Of a DNA stretch of 64,000 bases, positions 19,237-29,054 are shown in pieces (position 1 is the stretch's first letter; each line of letters opens with the position of its first letter). This stretch comes from CAIKMD01 sp963803265. Lineage in GTDB: Bacteria > Pseudomonadota > Alphaproteobacteria > ATCC43930 > CGMCC-115725. The notes under the pieces are model-generated. The model saw only the letters and a list, made by a program, of their open reading frames with translations. It did not search any database and was not told the origin of the DNA. Where the stretch lies: assembly GCA_963803265.1 (NCBI GenBank), contig CAWDLZ010000020.1:1-64000 (forward strand), in the 5' to 3' direction. The position numbers were made by a program, and so were the translations under genes.

Positions 19237-20178
19237 CTACTTTGCTCTCTTCACAAACCTGGCAAGGTCGTTCAGCCGATGCTGCCAATACAGGTAAACG
19301 CCTTTGTTATCCTGCACGTCCGCAAGATTGGCCGGGCTGAATACGCCACTGAGGACGGCAGCCGGGATCACTTGAGCGGACCCGAGCGTTTGATACCACG
19401 TTGCGGCCTTGCCGCCAGTATCGTGCACAACGCGTTTGTAAGAGTTGACGGTGGAATTCGATACCTTGCATTCGATGGCCATCACGCGACCGTCCCGAAG
19501 CCTCGCGACAATATCGGCACGTGTGCCCGCAAGCCGTGTCTCGCCGCAATACTCGCCAGGATTTGGCGCCGCGGTCAGCATCGGAATGTTACGCGTCTTC
19601 ACCTCTTTGAAGTCGCTTCCGGAAAGCAGGTCTTTGACCGCCTGTTCCTGATCTTTCTTGGAAGTGTTGCGGCGGTGTGTTCCTACCTCGCTTGCTGCAG
19701 CCAGCGCCGCCGATGCAACGATAGCCGTATGCTTTTCCTCATTAGTCGGCGTTCGGCCTGCGCCGATCCAGGGAAAGCGATGCGGATCAAGGATGGAAAG
19801 AACGATGTCGCGGACATGCGCGGCCTCTGTGGGATCGAGACGAAGACGGGAGGGAGCGAGATTCGTAGCGGCAACGGTCTTGAGGTCGTCGGCCGATATC
19901 GGCGGTGCGGTGAGATAGCGGAAGGCTTTTTGGGCGTTCCTGCCGTCAAGCAAATCCGCGATTAGCTCGGCGTTGACCGGGTCGTCGAGAAGCCTTGGGA
20001 GGCGATCGATCAGGCCTGTAAAGATCGCGGCGAATTGATCGAAAAAACCGTTATAGAGATCAAGCGGCTCGCCAAGGCGCTCATTTCGAAACGCGATCGT
20101 CGCTTTCTCGGCGTCCCTTTGCAGTTCCTTGAGGGACCACTTTTTTGGCGAGGCTCTTGAAGTCGGCAAGGTAGCCAT
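19237..20178 (-). CDS. XamI-family type II restriction endonuclease
   Basis: The 313-residue protein resembles the XamI restriction-enzyme family. The C-terminal nuclease core has the PD-(D/E)XK pattern ADIVARLRDGRVMAIECKVSNS, followed by family-typical KRVVHDTGGKAATW, VIPAAVLSGVFSPANL and a YLYWQHRLNDLARF ending. XamI cuts GTCGAC (a SalI isoschizomer), so that is the predicted site; specificity transfer is inference. The ATG lies 98 bases inside the methyltransferase gene, so the two are translationally linked. It needs the partner methyltransferase to be harmless. Confidence 0.8.
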   Translation of the reverse strand: MATLPTSRASPKKWSLKELQRDAEKATIAFRNERLGEPLDLYNGFFDQFAAIFTGLIDRLPRLLDDPVNAELIADLLDGRNAQKAFRYLTAPPISADDLKTVAATNLAPSRLRLDPTEAAHVRDIVLSILDPHRFPWIGAGRTPTNEEKHTAIVASAALAAASEVGTHRRNTSKKDQEQAVKDLLSGSDFKEVKTRNIPMLTAAPNPGEYCGETRLAGTRADIVARLRDGRVMAIECKVSNSTVNSYKRVVHDTGGKAATWYQTLGSAQVIPAAVLSGVFSPANLADVQDNKGVYLYWQHRLNDLARFVKRAK

Positions 20179-21745
20179 CAATGTCTTTTAGCCGCGGCAG
20201 GCGGGTTCGTTCAAGCTCCTTGGGCTCAAACTTCACTAGCCCACCGGCATAGACTCGTCCGCCTTCGACCGTAGCTAGGCTGCGCAGAGCGGCCGCGATC
20301 CGATCGAGATCGGCGGTGGACATGAATTCGCGAGGGTAGAGGCCGTGCGCTATATTGATGTGCCGCGCGCCGGCGGTATTCAGAACAAAATGTGGCGACC
20401 GGCGGGCCATATAGGTGCATAAGATCGGCGCCGGTTCCTTATACCCGACGCACCACCAGGCGCCGCGATGCGTGGCAACATAAGATTGGTGAGCGCCGGC
20501 GCGCTTGGCCCACGCAAGAAATCGGTCAACCGCCCCGCGTTCTTCTTCCGTAAGCGCCGACAAGTCGAGCGGAAGGTCAACCACGCGGCGCAAATGATCG
20601 GTGCGCGTCAGCACGTCGCCGGCGGCAAACAGTTCGCGCGCCTTCGTGATTGCGGGGAGGAGATAGTGCACGGGAAGCGTGGGCGCATGCGGGCCGGCAA
20701 TCCATACGGCGTTGGCCCCCGTTACTTGACCGCGATGAACCCTGAATATTTCGCCTAGCTCGATGTAGCCAGTGGGGGCTTTCGGCTGCCTGCGCGTGAG
20801 CACGGACCACCTGGGCGCGGCAGCGATCTCGCTCCATGGAACGGCACGGCCGGCTGAAAGCGGCGCGAGCTGGTCGAGCGATTCGACGCTGCGGATGGTT
20901 AGCTCGTCGGGCCGCCGACCGACGCGGAAGCAGGTGATAGCGCCAGTCGTGAGCACGTCGGCGAACGGCTGCGCTTTCGGACCGATGACGTGCAGCGCCG
21001 AGCCGCCGAGTCCGTCCGCTAGCATGGCGCGGAGAAGGCTACCATAGTTCACATCGAGCCATTCAGCGGCCGTGATGAACGCTCCAAAGTCGCCCTCGCG
21101 CGCCAGTTGGCGCGTGCGCAAAAAGAAATGGATGTGCAGGCCGGCGAGCTTGCTTGCCGTAAAGCCGTAAGAAGCCGCCGCCTCGCCAAACCACGTTTTC
21201 CATTTTGGCGCGATATCGTGGTGCCGCACATAGGGCGGATTGCCGATGTAAAGCGTTGGGCGATCGATTTTCGGCAGCGATAGGCATCGATAGTCGAGTT
21301 GCATCACGGTCAGCCGCTTAGCAAAGCCAAGAACGACAGCATTGGCGCGCAACGTCAATGCGGCGAGAGGATCGATCTCCACGGCAATGAGTTCGGCGGC
21401 GGGAAAAGCCTTGGCGGCAGCCATCGTAAAGCGACCCGAACCCGAACCCGCGTTGACAATGCGGGCCGGCGGCTCGGGCTCCAATGCCGCCCAGGAAATC
21501 ATCGCGTTGACGATGGTTTGGGGCGTGTAAATAGCGCCTTGCGCACGGCGTTCCCTCGGCGAACGCAAGTGACAGAATGCCTCTCCAAGTGGATCGATCC
21601 CCGCCAGAATTGCCGTACGAGTTTCCTCCAGCACAGTTCTCTCGACGGTGTCGCTGTTTTCAATTAGTTGCCAATCCTTGGAGGTGACGGCTCTGCCAGT
21701 AAGTCCGAGTGCAACGGCGGCCAGTTCGCGCTCGGTTCGGATCAT
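20081..21745 (-). CDS. Class I N6-adenine DNA methyltransferase of the XamI-type R-M system
   Basis: The 554-residue protein has SAM-binding motif I (NAGSGSGRF, with the acidic AVEID after it) and catalytic motif IV NPPY at about residue 180, giving the gamma-type order of M.TaqI/Eco57I relatives. The C-terminal half should hold target recognition. The start is MIRTEREL at 21745, where ATGA overlaps the upstream small gene's stop. It modifies adenine in the site cut by the downstream nuclease. All three genes run as one minus-strand operon. Confidence 0.85.
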   Translation of the reverse strand: MIRTERELAAVALGLTGRAVTSKDWQLIENSDTVERTVLEETRTAILAGIDPLGEAFCHLRSPRERRAQGAIYTPQTIVNAMISWAALEPEPPARIVNAGSGSGRFTMAAAKAFPAAELIAVEIDPLAALTLRANAVVLGFAKRLTVMQLDYRCLSLPKIDRPTLYIGNPPYVRHHDIAPKWKTWFGEAAASYGFTASKLAGLHIHFFLRTRQLAREGDFGAFITAAEWLDVNYGSLLRAMLADGLGGSALHVIGPKAQPFADVLTTGAITCFRVGRRPDELTIRSVESLDQLAPLSAGRAVPWSEIAAAPRWSVLTRRQPKAPTGYIELGEIFRVHRGQVTGANAVWIAGPHAPTLPVHYLLPAITKARELFAAGDVLTRTDHLRRVVDLPLDLSALTEEERGAVDRFLAWAKRAGAHQSYVATHRGAWWCVGYKEPAPILCTYMARRSPHFVLNTAGARHINIAHGLYPREFMSTADLDRIAAALRSLATVEGGRVYAGGLVKFEPKELERTRLPRLKDIDGYLADFKSLAKKVVPQGTAKGRRESDDRVSK

Positions 21746-21918
21746 GGCTTTGCCTTGGCATGGTGCTCTTGGTAGAGCCGCCATAGCTCTTCAAAGAGCT
21801 TTCGGAGCGAAAGGCCCCGTCGGCCTGCCTCCGCCTTCACGGACCGCGCCATTTCAGTGGACAGGCTGAACCCCACAATTTGTCGTTTCTGGTGAGGTGC
21901 TTTTTCGGCGGTGGGCAC
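21742..21918 (-). CDS. Small ribbon-helix-helix-like protein, candidate R-M controller
   Basis: The core (about 40 residues) GFSLSTEMARSVKAEAGRRG LSLRKLFEELWRLYQEH resembles a ribbon-helix-helix DNA-binding domain. I chose GTG at 21918, preceded by AGGGA; a longer version could start at TTG 21978. Its stop overlaps the methyltransferase ATG (ATGA). Classical controller proteins of R-M systems are HTH type, so an RHH member would be unusual. A palindrome overlapping a perfect -35 hexamer lies 46 bases upstream and is a plausible target for autoregulation. Confidence 0.6.
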   Translation of the reverse strand: MPTAEKAPHQKRQIVGFSLSTEMARSVKAEAGRRGLSLRKLFEELWRLYQEHHAKAKP

Positions 21919-21963
21919 GGTTCGGTCCCTATCGGCTGACGGGCAAGCGAGTTTGTCGAATTG

Positions 21964-21978
21964 TTGACGTTCTGTCAA
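21964..21978 (-). promoter_or_regulatory. Palindromic -35 region / candidate operator of the R-M operon
   Basis: On the minus strand TTGACAGAACGTCAA combines a consensus -35 (TTGACA) with a perfect 5-bp inverted repeat (TTGAC-N5-GTCAA). A weak -10 would fall near 21950-21955, giving a leader of about 30 bases before the GTG at 21918. Binding by the small RHH-like protein is an inference. Confidence 0.45.
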
Positions 21979-22047
21979 TGTTCTCCATTTTGAGGCGAAT
22001 TTCTTCTCGGTCCAGGCTTTGAGCCGGTAACCAGAAACGGTGCGCTT

Positions 22048-22160
22048 CTACTTCCACACCCTTAACCTCGCTAGCACCGCGTCGAGCAGGTCGAGGCCGC
22101 GGTATTTGATCGCAAGCGAGCTGCCCTTGCCGGCCGCCTCGAAGCGCAAATGAACCGGCG
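22048..22160 (-). pseudogene. Possible ParB C-terminal fragment directly after eno
   Basis: A frame of about 37 codons ends in TAG at 22048 and reads GAPVHLRFEAAGKGSS then LAIKYRGLDLLDAVLARL. This resembles the extreme C-terminal dimerisation region of ParB proteins (usually GKGGxLxIxYxxLDQLDxIxxRL). There is no start; the similarity begins right at the enolase stop. It may be debris carried in with the island. The match is short and made by eye. Confidence 0.4.
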
Positions 22161-22162
22161 CC

Positions 22163-23440
22163 TCACCGCTTCAGCGCCGCGCGCCCCGGATAGCGCGCCG
22201 AGGCGCCGAGCTGCTCCTCGATGCGGATGAGCTGGTTGTATTTGGCGAGCCGGTCGGAGCGCGACAGCGACCCCGTCTTGATCTGGCCGCAATTCGTCGC
22301 CACCGCCAGATCGGCGATAGTCGAATCCTCGGTCTCGCCCGAGCGATGCGAGAACACGGCGGTATAGCCCGCGCGGTGCGCGCACTCGACCGCGTCGAGC
22401 GTCTCGGAGAGCGTGCCGATCTGGTTGACCTTCACCAGGATCGAGTTGGCGACGCCCTTCGCGATGCCCTCGGCGAGGCGCGCCTGGTTGGTGACGAAGA
22501 TATCGTCGCCGACGAGCTGGAGCTTCTTGCCCAACGCGTAGGTCAGCTCGACCCAGCCCGTCCAATCGTCCTCGGCCATGCCGTCCTCGATCGAGAGAAT
22601 GGGATAGCGCGCGGCGAGATCGCCGAGATATTTCACCATGCCGGCGGAATCGAGCGTCTTGCCCTCGCCTTTCATCGCGTAGCGCCCGCCCTCGTAAAAC
22701 TCGGTCGCGGCGGCGTCGAGCGCCAGGCCGATCTCATCCCCGGGCCGGTAGCCCGCCGTCTCGATCGCGCGCAGGATGAAGCCCAGCGCCTCGTCGGCCG
22801 ATTTGAGCGCGGGCGCGAAGCCGCCCTCGTCGCCGACATTGGTGCTGTGGCCGGCATCCTTGAGGAGCTTTCTGAGGGCGTGAAACACCTCGCTGCCCCA
22901 GCGCACCGCCTCGGCGAGGCTCGGCGCCGCCACCGGCAGGATCAGGAATTCCTGGATGTCGATCGCATTGTCGGCATGGACGCCGCCGTTGACGATGTTC
23001 ATCATCGGCACCGGCAGGTCGCGCGCCTGCGGGCCGCCGATGTAGCGGTAGAGCGGCTGGCCGAGATCCGCCGCCGCCGCCTTGGCCGCGGCCAGACTGA
23101 CGCCCAGGATCGCGTTGGCGCCGAGCCGCGACTTGTTGGCCGTGCCGTCGAGCGCGTTGAGCGCGCGGTCGAGCGCCCGCTGATCCGACGAATCGAAGCC
23201 CGACAGCGCGTCGAAAATCTCGCCGTTGACCGCCTCGACCGCCCCCAGCACGCCCTTGCCGCCATAGCGCTTGGGATCGCCGTCGCGCCGCTCATGGGCC
23301 TCGTGCGCGCCGGTGGAGGCGCCCGAGGGCACCGCGGCGCGGGCCGTGATTTTGTTCTCCAGCGTCACGTCCACTTCGACCGTCGGATTGCCGCGGCTGT
23401 CGAGAATTTCGCGGGCGCGAATGTCGGCAATCGCGGTCAT
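22163..23440 (-). CDS. eno: Enolase
   Basis: The full-length 425-residue enolase interconverts 2-phosphoglycerate and phosphoenolpyruvate. The N-terminus (IADIRAREILDSRGNPTVEVDV), GASTGAHEAHERRDGD loop, SIEDGMAEDDW metal ligand, LVGDDIFVTN and SHRSGETED motifs are intact. Its last 317 bp are repeated at 18811-19127, so the present 3' end may have been exchanged during island entry without changing the protein except the last residue (Arg here, Pro in the fragment). Its ATG overlaps the kdsA stop (ATGA). Confidence 0.97.
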   Translation of the reverse strand: MTAIADIRAREILDSRGNPTVEVDVTLENKITARAAVPSGASTGAHEAHERRDGDPKRYGGKGVLGAVEAVNGEIFDALSGFDSSDQRALDRALNALDGTANKSRLGANAILGVSLAAAKAAAADLGQPLYRYIGGPQARDLPVPMMNIVNGGVHADNAIDIQEFLILPVAAPSLAEAVRWGSEVFHALRKLLKDAGHSTNVGDEGGFAPALKSADEALGFILRAIETAGYRPGDEIGLALDAAATEFYEGGRYAMKGEGKTLDSAGMVKYLGDLAARYPILSIEDGMAEDDWTGWVELTYALGKKLQLVGDDIFVTNQARLAEGIAKGVANSILVKVNQIGTLSETLDAVECAHRAGYTAVFSHRSGETEDSTIADLAVATNCGQIKTGSLSRSDRLAKYNQLIRIEEQLGASARYPGRAALKR

Positions 23441-24273
23441 GGGACGGGGGTTTCCTTGGCAATGCGGTCGAACGCCATCAGCGTCCGCAACAGCGCCGGC
23501 ATGTCCTTCAAGTGAACCATGTTCGGCCCATCGGAGGGCGCGCGATCCGGGTCCTGGTGGGTCTCCATGAAGACGGCCGCGACGCCCACCGCCACCGCGG
23601 CGCGGGCCAGCACCGCGACGAAACGCCGCTCGCCGCCCGATGCCTCGCCCCGCCCGCCCGGCTGCTGCACCGAATGGGTCGCGTCGAACACCACCGGATA
23701 ACCCGTCTCGGCCAATATGGGCAGCGCGCGCATATCGGAAATAAGTGTGTTATATCCAAAGCTTACACCGCGTTCACAAAGTAGAATCTTATCATTGCCC
23801 GCGCTCGAGATCTTCTTCGCCACGTTCTTCATGTCCCAGGGCGCGAGGAACTGTCCCTTCTTCACGTGGATCGCGCGCCCGGTCTTCGCCGCCGCCATTA
23901 ACAGATCGGTCTGACGGCACAGGAAAGCAGGAATCTGCAAGACATCCACGGCCTCGGCCACGGTGGCGCATTGGCTGGGCTCATGCACGTCGGTCAGCAC
24001 GGGGCAGCCATATCGCTCGCGCACCTCCGCGAGAATCGGCAGGCCGGCCTCGAGCCCCATGCCGCGCTCGCTCGCGATCGAGGTACGGTTGGCCTTGTCG
24101 AACGAGGTCTTATAAATGAGGCCGATCCCGAGCTCGGCGGCGAGTTCGACGAGCGCATGACTCATCTCTAGCGCATGCGCCCGGCTTTCGAGCACGCACG
24201 GTCCCGCGATCAAGGCGAGCGGCCGGGCGTTGCCGATGGTGATGTTGCCGATATGGACGTCGCGTGGCGCCAT
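23437..24273 (-). CDS. kdsA: 3-deoxy-8-phosphooctulonate (KDO-8-P) synthase
   Basis: The 278-residue aldolase-fold synthase condenses PEP with arabinose-5-phosphate for lipid A inner core. Characteristic segments are LIAGPCVLES, YKTSFDKANRTS, TDVHEPSQC, KKGQFLAPWDM, and FDATHSVQQPGG. Its end overlaps eno by ATGA, so PEP-making enolase and PEP-using KdsA are coupled, as in many alphaproteobacteria. Length is normal for the family. Confidence 0.96.
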   Translation of the reverse strand: MAPRDVHIGNITIGNARPLALIAGPCVLESRAHALEMSHALVELAAELGIGLIYKTSFDKANRTSIASERGMGLEAGLPILAEVRERYGCPVLTDVHEPSQCATVAEAVDVLQIPAFLCRQTDLLMAAAKTGRAIHVKKGQFLAPWDMKNVAKKISSAGNDKILLCERGVSFGYNTLISDMRALPILAETGYPVVFDATHSVQQPGGRGEASGGERRFVAVLARAAVAVGVAAVFMETHQDPDRAPSDGPNMVHLKDMPALLRTLMAFDRIAKETPVP

Positions 24274-24282
24274 GGGCCGAGA

Positions 24283-25909
<1,627 letters not shown>

Positions 25910-25970
25910 GGACTTTCACTGTAGGGACGTTTCGGGATCGGCACAACGAAAAGCGTGGCTCGCGGCAGCT

Positions 25971-26294
25971 TTATTTTGCCAAGGGGGCGCTGGGCTCGAG
26001 CGGGGTCGCGGGCGGGGCGGGCGACGCCGGCGCAGCGGCCGGCACATCGACGACCGAGCGCGGCGCCCGCTGCGAGCCGGCGATCAGAGCCAAGGCGATG
26101 CTGGTGGCGAAAAAACACGCGGCCAGGATCGCGGTCGCCCGCGTCAGCAGATTCGCGGTGGACCGGCCCGACATGAAGCCCGACATGCCGCCGCCCCCCA
26201 TCCCGAGCGCGCCGCCCTCGCTTTTCTGAATGAGAACGGTGCCGATGAGCGCGAATGCCAGGATCAAGTGAACGACAATGATGACGGTGAGCAT
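25971..26294 (-). CDS. secG: Preprotein translocase subunit SecG
   Basis: The 107-residue protein has two membrane helices: MLTVIIVVHLILAFALIGTV and the ATAILAACFFATSIALALI segment. They are joined by the conserved QKSEGGALGMGGG loop. It is the SecYEG accessory subunit in the inner membrane. A Pro/Ala-rich C-terminal tail, frequent in alphaproteobacterial SecG, follows. The gene sits between pyrG and tpiA in the usual order. Confidence 0.93.
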   Translation of the reverse strand: MLTVIIVVHLILAFALIGTVLIQKSEGGALGMGGGGMSGFMSGRSTANLLTRATAILAACFFATSIALALIAGSQRAPRSVVDVPAAAPASPAPPATPLEPSAPLAK

Positions 26295-26321
26295 GAGGCG
26301 GGTTTTAGCGGGTCTGGCAGG

Positions 26322-27065
26322 TCATGTACAAGCCCGCGCTATCTCCCAGAACTCCGCGGCAATGAGGCTCGCCCCACCCACCAATGCGCCGTCGACATTG
26401 GCAAGAGCCATCAACTCTCCTGCATTCGCAGGCTTGACCGAGCCGCCATAGAGGATCCGCACGCTGCTGGAATCGCGTACCTGGTCGGCCAGTTCCTGGC
26501 GGATATGGGCGTGCACCTTGGCGATTTGGGCCGCCGTCGGGGTGCGACCCGTGCCGATGGCCCAGACCGGCTCGTAGGCGATCGCGATGTCGGCGGCGCC
26601 GAGGCCCGTGGGCAGAGAACCTCGCAATTGCCCGGCGACAACCTCGAGCGTACGCCCGCCATCCCTCTCGTCGAGACTTTCGCCGATGCATACGATCGCG
26701 ATCAGCCCCTCTATCCGTCCGGCCGCGACCTTCGCCCGCACCTGTTCATTGGTTTCGCCGTAGCCGGCGCGGCGCTCGGAATGGCCGAGTATGACGTAAC
26801 GGCAGCCGCAATCCTTGAGCATCGCCGCGCTGATGTCGCCGGTATGGGCGCCCTTCGGCTCGGCGTGGCAGTTCTGTCCGCCCAAGGCGACGGGGCTGCC
26901 CGTAATCGCGTCCGCAACCGCCGACAAGATCGTCGCCGGCGGGCAGACCAAAATATCGCAGGCGAGCTTTTCACGCCGGGCGCGCGCGGCCAGAGCCTTC
27001 GCCAGAGCCACCCCATCGGCCTTGAGCCCGTTCATCTTCCAGTTGCCGGCCACGAGCTTGCGCAT
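26322..27065 (-). CDS. tpiA: Triosephosphate isomerase
   Basis: The 247-residue TIM barrel starts MRKLVAGNWKMNG (catalytic Asn and Lys). Active-site His is in ILGHSERR, catalytic Glu in IAYEPVWAIGTG, and the phosphate loop is LYGGSVKP. In-frame ATGs further upstream (to 27104) would add residues with no counterpart in the family, so MRKL was chosen. It interconverts DHAP and glyceraldehyde-3-phosphate. It is divergent from ppiD. Confidence 0.95.
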   Translation of the reverse strand: MRKLVAGNWKMNGLKADGVALAKALAARARREKLACDILVCPPATILSAVADAITGSPVALGGQNCHAEPKGAHTGDISAAMLKDCGCRYVILGHSERRAGYGETNEQVRAKVAAGRIEGLIAIVCIGESLDERDGGRTLEVVAGQLRGSLPTGLGAADIAIAYEPVWAIGTGRTPTAAQIAKVHAHIRQELADQVRDSSSVRILYGGSVKPANAGELMALANVDGALVGGASLIAAEFWEIARACT

Positions 27066-27160
27066 GGCTTGGCCTAGCATGAAGACCGCTTGATCCGCCA
27101 GCAAAAGGCCCCACTTACACCTATTGCGAAGGGGAGCGAGGGACTCCTATCATCCGCGCC

Positions 27161-29040
27161 ATGCTGCAAGCCATCCGCTCCAAAGCCAATAGCTTCATCG
27201 TCAAGGTGCTGTTCGCCCTTCTGGCCGCGACCTTCGGGCTGTGGGGAATCGGCGACGTCTTCCGCAATTGGGGAGTCGATACCAATGTCGCCAAGGTCGG
27301 CAACATCGAGATCGGGGCCGATCAGGTCGATCAAGCCGTGAAGGAAGAGATCGCGCAACTGCACACGGCGCTTGGCAACGACATCGACCCCGAGCAGGCA
27401 AAAAAGCTCGGACTGGTTAACGACGCCCTGCAACAAATCGTCGGCGGCGATCTCGTCGATCTCGAAGCCAACCGGCTCGGGCTTGCGATCGGCGACGAGG
27501 CGGTGCGTAACGCGATCCTTCTCAATCCCAATTTCAAGGGGCCGTCGGGCAGCTTCGACCGCAACCAATACACGCAGCTTCTGGCCGCCAATCAGCTCAC
27601 CGAGCCGCAGTTCGAGGATTCGCTGCGCCACGACATGATCCGCGGCCAACTCACCGGTGCGATCGCCGACGGGATCACTCCGCCCGCCCCATTGGTCGAC
27701 ACCCTCTACCGCGCGCGCGCCGAGCGCCGCGTCGCCGACATCGTGACCTTGACGGCGAGTGCCGTCCCGGCGCCGCCGCCTCCGACCGACGCGCAGCTCG
27801 CCGCGTTTCACGACGCCCATCTGGATGCTTTCCGCACCGAAGAGCGGCGCAGCTTCACCTTGGCGGTGTTGCGTCTCGATGACGTCGCCGCGACGATCAC
27901 CGTGCCGGCCGATAAGCTCCAGGCGGAGTATCAAGCGCGCAGCGGCGATTTTCAGACGCCCGAGCAGCGCGAACTGTGGCAGATGCTGCTTCCCGACCAA
28001 GCGAAGGCCCTGGCGGCCAAGGCCGCGCTCGATTTCGGGCAAGGACTTCGCCGCCGTCGCCAAGGAGATGGCCAACGCCGACGCCGCTTCGACAGATCTC
28101 GGTTGGGTCAAACGCGGCGACCTGCCGGCGCCGCTCGCCGATGTCGCCTTTGCTCTGCCAAAGGGCAAGGCCAGCGACCCCGTTCAGACCAGCTTTGGCT
28201 GGCACATCTTGATGGTCACCGACATCAAACCCGGCGCCACGCAATCCTTCGATGCGGTCAAGGATCGCCTCGCCCAGGACATGGCGCGCGACCAGGCTGG
28301 CGACGTGGTCGCCAAGACGGCGAACGACATCGACGACGCGCTGGCGGCGGGCACGCCCTTTCCGGCCGTGGTGCAGAAATTCGGCCTCAAAACTCAAACC
28401 GTTGACAGCATCGATCAGCAAGGCCATGGCGCCGATGGCAAGCCGGTCGATCTGCCCGCCCCGGCCGATGTCGTGCTGCGTACCGCGTTCGGCACCGATC
28501 AGGGCCGCGCGAGCGATCTCACGGAGCTCGGCGACGACGGCTATTTCGTGGTGCATGTCGACAAGGTCGCGCCCTCGGTGGTGACGCCGCTCGCCGAAGC
28601 CCGCAGCCAGGCGGTCGCGCTGTGGCAAGCGGATGCGAAGCAGCAAGCGCTGGCGCAGCTCGCGGCCAGTATCGTCCAGGATGTGAATTGCGGACAGAGC
28701 CTCAAGGATGTCGCGGCAGCCCATAAGCTCACCGTGACGACGACCTCGCCGCTCGATCGTGACGGGACTGACCCATCGGTTTCGCCGGACCTCGTCGCAG
28801 CGGTGTTCGGCGCCAAGCCGGGCGAAGCGGTGAGCGCGCCTTCCGGCGACGATTACGTCGTCGCGCAATTGACGAGCCACGATACCCGCCGATCCTACTA
28901 AGGACCCGGCAGCGGTCAGCCAGCTTTCCGACGAGATCGCCAACGAAATGCGGAACGACATGCTTGGCGCCTTCGATCAGACGTTGCGGGCGCGCTTCCC
29001 AGTCGAAATCAATCAGGCCAATCTCGACCACCTGCTCTGA
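27161..29040 (+). CDS. ppiD: PpiD/SurA-type periplasmic peptidyl-prolyl isomerase (two frame breaks)
   Basis: An N-terminal membrane anchor (SFIVKVLFALLAATFGLWGIGDVF) is followed by a SurA_N-like chaperone region and a parvulin domain (DLGWVKRGDLPAPLADVAFAL ... GWHILMVTDIKPG). Frame breaks occur near 28033-28035 (an extra T) and 28885-28887 (an extra C). After correction the protein runs to TGA at 29038-29040 with the end VEINQANLDHLL. About 626 residues is normal for PpiD. It assists folding of outer-membrane and exported proteins at the Sec exit. trpE follows 14 bases later. Confidence 0.88.
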
Positions 29041-29054
29041 GCCCGACATCCAAG

